Below are positions 59,661 through 64,000 of a stretch of DNA of 64,000 nucleotides, piece by piece; the first letter of the stretch is position 1, and the number at the start of each line of letters is the position of its first letter. Both the position numbers and the translations under genes were made by a program. Source of the DNA: JARRON01 sp037383845 (GTDB taxonomy: Bacteria > Pseudomonadota > Gammaproteobacteria > Steroidobacterales > XN24); contig JARRON010000007.1 in assembly GCA_037383845.1 (NCBI GenBank), positions 21,096 through 85,095 on the forward strand. Reading direction: 5' to 3'. Below the pieces are notes generated by a model. That model was given only the letters and a program-made list of their open reading frames with translations, had not been told where the DNA came from and did not search any database.

Positions 59661-61972
59661 GTCTCCTCGTGGAGCTGAGGCGCAGGAATGTCATCCGGGT
59701 CGGTCTTGCCTACGTGGTCGCCGGCTGGTTGCTCGTGCAGGTGCTCGAGATCGCAGCCGACAGCTTCGAGGCCCCGGCATGGGTGATGAAGTTCGCCATT
59801 ACCGTGATCGCGGTGGGGCTGTTGCCCACGCTGATTTTCTCCTGGGTCTACGAGATCACCCCGGAGGGCATCAAGCGCGAGGTCGAGGTCGACCGCAGCG
59901 AGAGCATCACGGCGGCGACGGGCCGGAAACTCAACATCGCGGTGATCGTGCTGCTGCTCCTCGCCATCGGACTGTTCGCCGTGGACCGGTTCCTGGTCGG
60001 CCCTCGTGGGGAGCAGCCTGCGCCGGCGCAGGTCTCCGCACCCGCCGAGCCGGCTCCGAAGGCCGAGCGAGCGCCCGGGCACGAATCCCGGACTGTCGAG
60101 GCACCCGCCTCGGCGCGGGCCCCGAATGAGCCCGCGGCCCCGGGAGAGCGTGACGCGTCGGTCGCCGTGCTGCCGTTCACGACCCGCAGCGCCAACGACG
60201 ACGATCGCTACTTCTCGGACGGGGTGCACGACGACCTGCTGACCCAGCTGGCCAAGATCGGCAGTCTCAAGGTCATCTCGCGCACCTCCGTCATGGACTA
60301 CCGGGACACCACCAAGCGTATCCCGGAGATCGCCGACGAGCTCGGCGTGGCGACCATCGTGGAAGGGGCCGTGCAACGCTCCGGCTCGAAGGTGCGCATC
60401 ACCGCCCAGCTGATTGATGCGCGGACGGACGAACACCTGTGGGCGGAGTCCTACGACCGGGAGTTGACGGCGGATACCCTGTTCGAGATCCAGACGGAGA
60501 TCGCCACGGCCATCGCCGGCGCCCTGCAGGCAACGCTCAGCCCCGAGGAGCAGGCGGCCCTCCAGCGTCGGCTGACCGATGATCTTCCGGCCCGGGAAGC
60601 CTATCTCCGTGCGCGCTGGCATCTGTACAGCCTGTCCGTCGAATCCCTGGAAGCGGCGAGGCGAGAGATTCAGTTCGCCATTGAGCGCGACCCCGAGTTC
60701 GCGGCTGCCTGGGGCTTGCTCGGCCAGGTGGAAGCGGGATTCTACTGGTGGGGCGCTGATCGCAGCCCGGCGCGCCTGTCGGCCGCGATAGACGCCATTC
60801 GGATGGGTCGCAGCATCGATCCGGATCTCCCGGAACTGGATATCGCCGAGGGTTACTACCACTACTGGGGTTTCCTGGATTACACGGCGGCGCTTCAGCT
60901 GCTGGAACCGCTGTTGCCGGTTTACCCGAACGATGCCGAGCTCCAGCGGGTCGTGGCATTCGTGAATCGCCGATACGGCCAGTTCGATAAGACCATCCAG
61001 CTTCTCGAGCGAGCACTGGAGCTCGATCCTCGCAGCGGTATCACCATGGCGGAACTGGGCCACACGCACCTGCGCCTGGGAAACTACGGCGAGACCGAGC
61101 GTTATGCCCGGCTGCTGGAGGAGACGATTCCGGATGATTCGCAGTCCGTGTGGTTGCGGGGGATGCTGGCCGTCCAGCGTGACGGCGATCCCGCACGCGC
61201 GGCGGAATACTGGGAAAGTATCTCCGGGGAGCTTTCCTTCGCCGACGATCTTCTGTGGTGGACGCAGCTGGCCGGGGGCGATTTCGAGGCCGCACGGGAG
61301 ACGGCCCAGGCGGCTGAATTCGGAAATCTCATGTCAGGGCCGTTTCCCATGAACAGCGACATCGCCGCAGGCCTTACGGCTCGGCTGGCAGGGAACCAGG
61401 AGGCGGCCCGTCCGCTCCTGGCGACGGGGCTGGACAAGATCCGCAAGCGACAGGCCTCCGAGCAGCTTCAGGTGTCATTTACCGAGTGCTGGGCCTATGG
61501 CGCCATGGGAGACGTGGCCGCGACCCGTCGTTCCTGCGAGGCGTCGCTTGCCGGCCTGCCGCCGGATGCGCTCGAGAAGCCGCGTTGGACCACGGCGCTT
61601 GCCGGTGGGTACGCCATGGCAGGCCTGGATGACCGGGCGTTCGAAATCCTCCAATCAGTGGTCTCCCTGCCGACGGCGCCGGGGAAAGTCCGCCTCGGGC
61701 TGGAGCCGATGCTGAAGGCGCTTCAGGACGACCCTCGCTGGGAAAAGCTCATTGCGGAGGCGGGTGTACGAACTGACCCCGGAGGGCCTCAAGCGGGAGT
61801 CCGAAGTCACGCGGGACGAGTCCATCACCGGCGAGACCGCAAAGCGGCTGAACATCGCGGTCATCGTGCTCTTGCTGGCGGTGGTGGCGCTCTACGCTGC
61901 GGACCGGTTCCTCGCCACGGAGGCCCAGCGAACCCCGGTCGCGCAAGCGCCGGCTCTCCGGACCGTCAGTGA
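59657..61972 (+). CDS. Array copy 6: membrane TolB/FlgO-like and TPR protein with an out-of-frame C-terminal extension
   Basis: 771 codons; siblings have about 697. The ATG overlaps the previous stop, with GCGGAGG as ribosome site. Starts VELRRRNVIRVGLAYVVAGW; helix 2 FAITVIAVGLLPTLIFSWVY; helix 3 VIVLLLLAIGLFAVDRFLVG. TolB-like and TPR parts are complete up to QDDPRWEKLIAEAG. There, in place of the usual RP-stop, the frame runs into the 5' part of copy 7 in a different frame and adds about 73 residues of no family character (rich in Arg, Gly, His), ending at 61972. The real functional end is near 61762. Confidence 0.82.
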   Translation: MSLLVELRRRNVIRVGLAYVVAGWLLVQVLEIAADSFEAPAWVMKFAITVIAVGLLPTLIFSWVYEITPEGIKREVEVDRSESITAATGRKLNIAVIVLLLLAIGLFAVDRFLVGPRGEQPAPAQVSAPAEPAPKAERAPGHESRTVEAPASARAPNEPAAPGERDASVAVLPFTTRSANDDDRYFSDGVHDDLLTQLAKIGSLKVISRTSVMDYRDTTKRIPEIADELGVATIVEGAVQRSGSKVRITAQLIDARTDEHLWAESYDRELTADTLFEIQTEIATAIAGALQATLSPEEQAALQRRLTDDLPAREAYLRARWHLYSLSVESLEAARREIQFAIERDPEFAAAWGLLGQVEAGFYWWGADRSPARLSAAIDAIRMGRSIDPDLPELDIAEGYYHYWGFLDYTAALQLLEPLLPVYPNDAELQRVVAFVNRRYGQFDKTIQLLERALELDPRSGITMAELGHTHLRLGNYGETERYARLLEETIPDDSQSVWLRGMLAVQRDGDPARAAEYWESISGELSFADDLLWWTQLAGGDFEAARETAQAAEFGNLMSGPFPMNSDIAAGLTARLAGNQEAARPLLATGLDKIRKRQASEQLQVSFTECWAYGAMGDVAATRRSCEASLAGLPPDALEKPRWTTALAGGYAMAGLDDRAFEILQSVVSLPTAPGKVRLGLEPMLKALQDDPRWEKLIAEAGVRTDPGGPQAGVRSHAGRVHHRRDRKAAEHRGHRALAGGGGALRCGPVPRHGGPANPGRASAGSPDRQ
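61743..61775 (+). other. Deletion junction joining array copies 6 and 7
   Basis: The last codons of copy 6 (CTCATTGCGGAGGCG, LIAEA) are joined directly to GGTGTACGAACTGACCCC (VYELTP), which in intact copies lies about 65 codons inside the gene. The stop of copy 6 and the first two helices of copy 7 are missing, roughly 200 nt. GG is shared at the joint. Confidence 0.8.
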
Positions 61973-63728
61973 AATCGATTCCATCGCGGTGCTGCCGTTT
62001 GAGGATTTCAGCCCGGCAGGCGACCAGGAGCATCTTGCCGAGGGGCTGGCCGACACCCTGCTACACATGCTGGCCCAGGTGGACGGACTCAAGGTGGCGG
62101 CCCGAACGTCGTCCTTCTCGTTCCGGGGCACCAATGCGGATATCGCCACCATCGGCCAGGAACTCGGCGTGGGCGCGGTGCTGGAGGGCTCGGTGCAGCG
62201 GGCCGGCGAGAAGCTGAGGATCATCTCCCAGCTGATCCGCGTCTCGGACCAGAGCCACATCTGGTCCCAGACCTTCGACCGGCCGACGGGAGATATCTTC
62301 GCCATCCAGGACGATATCGCGAACGCCGTTGTGGCGGCGCTCCGGCCTTCGGAAGAGGCCGCGACCGCCACGCCGCTGGCGTCGGACCGCACCAGCGTGG
62401 AGGCTTACGAACATTACGTTCGGGGCGACCGGCTCTGGCAGGTCCGTTCCAAGGAAGCCATCGAGGAAGCCATCACCGAATTCAAGGCGGCTATCGCGGT
62501 GGACCCGGAATATGCGCCGGCCCACGCCGGGCTCGCTACTGCGTACCTGTTCACGACGATCTACGGCGACAAGACCTTCCAGGAGGTCAGGCTGGTCGTG
62601 GAGCAGGAGATCGAACAGGCGTTGGCGCTGGACCCGAACCTGGGTTCGGCCTACGCGGTGAAAGGCGGGTTGCTGGAGCGGCTGAACGACGCGGAAGGTG
62701 CGGAGGCGGCCTACCGTCGGGCGATCGCCCTGGATCCGAGTAACGCCAGCGTCTACACCTGGCTGGCGGGCCACGTGCGGAACGACCTCGACCGCTGGGA
62801 CGAAGCCGATGCGCTCATGGAAAAGGCCTATGAGCTGGATCCCAGGAACGTGTTCGTGCTTGGTCAGTACAGTGGTTTTCTGGCGGCACGCGGGAACTAC
62901 GACCGGGCCGTGGAGATCGCCCGGCGGGCGGTGGCCCTGGAACCTGAGGCGCCCCGGCCCTACAACGGCCTTGCCAATCTGCACGCCCAGTTCGGCCGCT
63001 ACGACGACGCCATCCGGGCGCGACTGGCCCAGATCGAGCGTTCCCCGGGTTCCCCTCAGCCCTACAGGGCCATCGCCGGGGGCTTTCTTGCGCTGGACGA
63101 CCAGGAGACCGCCCGGGAATGGTTCGACAAGGCGCGGGAGTTCGATCCCAATCAGGAGTACTGGCCCTACTGGTTCCTCCGACCCGAGGACCACGAGCGC
63201 CTCGTGGCCGAGATGGAGGCGGATTTCGCCCGCGATTCCGATAATCCAGGTAACCAACGGGCCCTGTGCAACGCGTATCTGGTCGTTGGCCGGCACCAGG
63301 CAGTCGTGGACGTCTGCGGCCCGGGCCTGGAGCCGTTCCTCGCCGGTGAGGCGGCTGGCCTGGATCTCACGCTGATCAACCACGCGTTCCTCGTGGCGTG
63401 GTCGGCACGCCAGCTCGGTGATGCAGCCACCGCGGACCGGCTGAGGGCAGAGCTCTTCCGGATGGCAGACCAGGTGGCCTCCAGGGGCGTGGTCAATTCC
63501 GGGTACTACTGGTTCGTGGCTGCAATGAACGCGCGGGCCGGCAATCGGGCCGAGATGTTGTCCAGCCTCCTCCGGGCTGTCGAACTCGGTGCCACCGACA
63601 TAAGGTGGCTCGAGGTCATGCCCTGGTGGGAACCGTACCGGGACGACCCGGCGTTTCTGGCCATCATGCAAGACATCCGGGCCCGCCAGCAGAGGATGCG
63701 CAACTCCCTGCGCGTCGAGGGGCTCTAG
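61752..63728 (+). CDS. Array copy 7: TolB/FlgO-like and TPR protein lacking the first two membrane helices
   Basis: Up to 658 codons. Possible starts are the TTG at 61752 (no ribosome site) or the GTG at 61764, which has GGAGG 3 nt upstream, a short distance. The protein begins at the loop VYELTPEGLKRESEVTRDES, keeps helix 3 (IAVIVLLLAVVALYAADRFL) and a TolB-like domain of the other subtype (SIAVLPFEDFSPAGDQEHLA, EGLADTLLHMLAQVDG, VLEGSVQRAGEKLRIISQLI, DIFAIQDDIANAVVAAL). TPRs follow (NDAEGAEAAYRRAIALDPSN, GNYDRAVEIARRAVALEPEA). With helix 3 alone the periplasmic orientation could still be reached. The body is intact. Confidence 0.75.
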   Translation: MRRRVYELTPEGLKRESEVTRDESITGETAKRLNIAVIVLLLAVVALYAADRFLATEAQRTPVAQAPALRTVSEIDSIAVLPFEDFSPAGDQEHLAEGLADTLLHMLAQVDGLKVAARTSSFSFRGTNADIATIGQELGVGAVLEGSVQRAGEKLRIISQLIRVSDQSHIWSQTFDRPTGDIFAIQDDIANAVVAALRPSEEAATATPLASDRTSVEAYEHYVRGDRLWQVRSKEAIEEAITEFKAAIAVDPEYAPAHAGLATAYLFTTIYGDKTFQEVRLVVEQEIEQALALDPNLGSAYAVKGGLLERLNDAEGAEAAYRRAIALDPSNASVYTWLAGHVRNDLDRWDEADALMEKAYELDPRNVFVLGQYSGFLAARGNYDRAVEIARRAVALEPEAPRPYNGLANLHAQFGRYDDAIRARLAQIERSPGSPQPYRAIAGGFLALDDQETAREWFDKAREFDPNQEYWPYWFLRPEDHERLVAEMEADFARDSDNPGNQRALCNAYLVVGRHQAVVDVCGPGLEPFLAGEAAGLDLTLINHAFLVAWSARQLGDAATADRLRAELFRMADQVASRGVVNSGYYWFVAAMNARAGNRAEMLSSLLRAVELGATDIRWLEVMPWWEPYRDDPAFLAIMQDIRARQQRMRNSLRVEGL

Positions 63729-63731
63729 CCC

Positions 63732-64000
63732 ATGGGACTGTTTTCGGAACTCAAGCGCCGCAACGTCATCCGGGTGGGCCTGGCCTATGTGGTGGCGGCC
63801 TGGGTGCTGACCCAGGTGATGGAAATCGCCACGGACGCCTTCGAGGCGCCGCCCTGGGTGCTGAAGCTCATCGTCACGGCGCTGGTGGTGGGGCTGTTCC
63901 CGGTGCTGATGTTCTCCTGGGCCTACGAGATCACGCCCGAGGGGATCAAGCGGGAGGCCGAGATCGAGCGCAGCGAGAGCATCACGGCCCACACCGGCAA
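63732..64000 (+). CDS. Array copy 8: membrane TolB/FlgO-like protein, cut by the window edge
   Basis: 89 codons visible from the ATG at 63732, 3 nt after the copy 7 stop. Starts FSELKRRNVIRVGLAYVVAA; helix 1 AYVVAAWVLTQVMEIATDAF; helix 2 LIVTALVVGLFPVLMFSWAY; loop EITPEGIKREAEIERSESIT. It is very close to copy 5 in this part (TDAFEAPPWVLKLI is identical). It shows the array continues beyond the window. Confidence 0.88.
   Translation, partial: MGLFSELKRRNVIRVGLAYVVAAWVLTQVMEIATDAFEAPPWVLKLIVTALVVGLFPVLMFSWAYEITPEGIKREAEIERSESITAHTG

Larger units (their letters stand above)
49512..64000 (+). repeat. Tandem array of eight paralogous membrane TolB-like/TPR genes, last one cut by the edge
   Basis: Eight consecutive same-strand genes share the start pattern ELKRRNVxRV-AY, three membrane helices, a YExTPEGxKRE loop, a Pro/Ala/Glu linker, a TolB-like domain and TPRs. 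Copies 3 to 6 are the most alike, with shared stretches such as FFSDGVHDDLLTQLAKIG, VISRTSVMDYRDT, LWAESYDREL and EGYYHYWGF. Copies 1 and 7 have a different TolB-like subtype (DGISEEILN or EGLADTLLHML). Boundaries are 4-nt overlaps, or 3 nt before copy 8. Two boundaries (copies 3/4 and 6/7) show deletions. Confidence 0.92.

Noticed and set aside
62061..63992. 643-codon minus-strand frame across array copies 7 and 8
   Set aside because: Antisense to clear TolB-like/TPR coding sequence; no family features.
1..64000. CRISPR arrays, tRNA or rRNA genes, insertion sequences and phage genes
   Set aside because: No regularly spaced repeats, no cloverleaf-like or rRNA-like sequence, and no transposase or integrase motifs were seen by eye. 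A tRNAscan or Infernal run could still find a short RNA.

Overview
The window is GC-rich, densely packed bacterial chromosome. It most resembles a free-living gammaproteobacterium of the Wenzhouxiangella/Woeseia/Chromatiales kind. This rests on gene content (NAD-dependent large glutamate dehydrogenase, SlyX, YceH, MtgA, Uup, DUF3080 and DUF3012 lipoproteins, a PEP-CTERM protein, membrane TolB-like/TPR proteins) and is inference, not a phylogenetic result. No rRNA, tRNA, CRISPR array, transposase or phage gene was seen.

Layout. 1-7.1 kb (minus): E1alpha-E1beta-E2 of a 2-oxoacid dehydrogenase complex, then the N-terminal three quarters of an NAD-glutamate dehydrogenase that runs off the left edge. 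7.3-12.6 kb: tryptophan 2,3-dioxygenase, a MarR regulator and, divergent from it, the full lower tyrosine pathway hpd-hmgA-fahA-maiA. A consensus promoter and an 8+8 palindrome lie between the regulator and hpd. 12.7-20.3 kb: mixed single genes (HAD phosphatase, phospholipase D-VTT fusion, GIY-YIG protein, GST, orphan ParA, DUF3080 lipoprotein, pdxH, hotdog protein). 20.4-25 kb (minus): a tightly coupled run of small genes from yceH to mtgA. 25-32.2 kb: uup, doxX, slyX, an outer-membrane barrel, DUF427, an alpha/beta hydrolase and a secreted S10 peptidase.

32.7-38.5 kb is a surface/envelope island: a sigma-54-type promoter, a von Willebrand A protein with a PEP-CTERM tail, an exported TPR protein and a membrane TolB-like/TPR protein. 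Two identical 32-nt hairpins follow the last two genes. 39-46.6 kb holds a cytochrome-like lipoprotein, a DUF3012 lipoprotein, a hydrolase/phosphoribosyltransferase pair, a kinase-like protein, PRPP synthetase, a cysteine synthase-glutaredoxin fusion, DUF72 and a CBS protein. 47-49.3 kb is recQ plus an overlapping DEDDh exonuclease.

The most striking region is 49.5 kb to the right edge: eight consecutive same-strand paralogues, the last cut by the edge. The complete ones carry three N-terminal membrane helices, a TolB/FlgO-like domain and TPRs. Most are joined by 4-nt ATGA/GTGA overlaps, with the next gene's ribosome binding site embedded in the conserved C-terminal codons of the previous one. 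Two junctions carry deletions that remove the first membrane helix of the downstream copy. This looks like an actively expanding and recombining tandem family of unknown function, and it is the best candidate here for an undescribed system.
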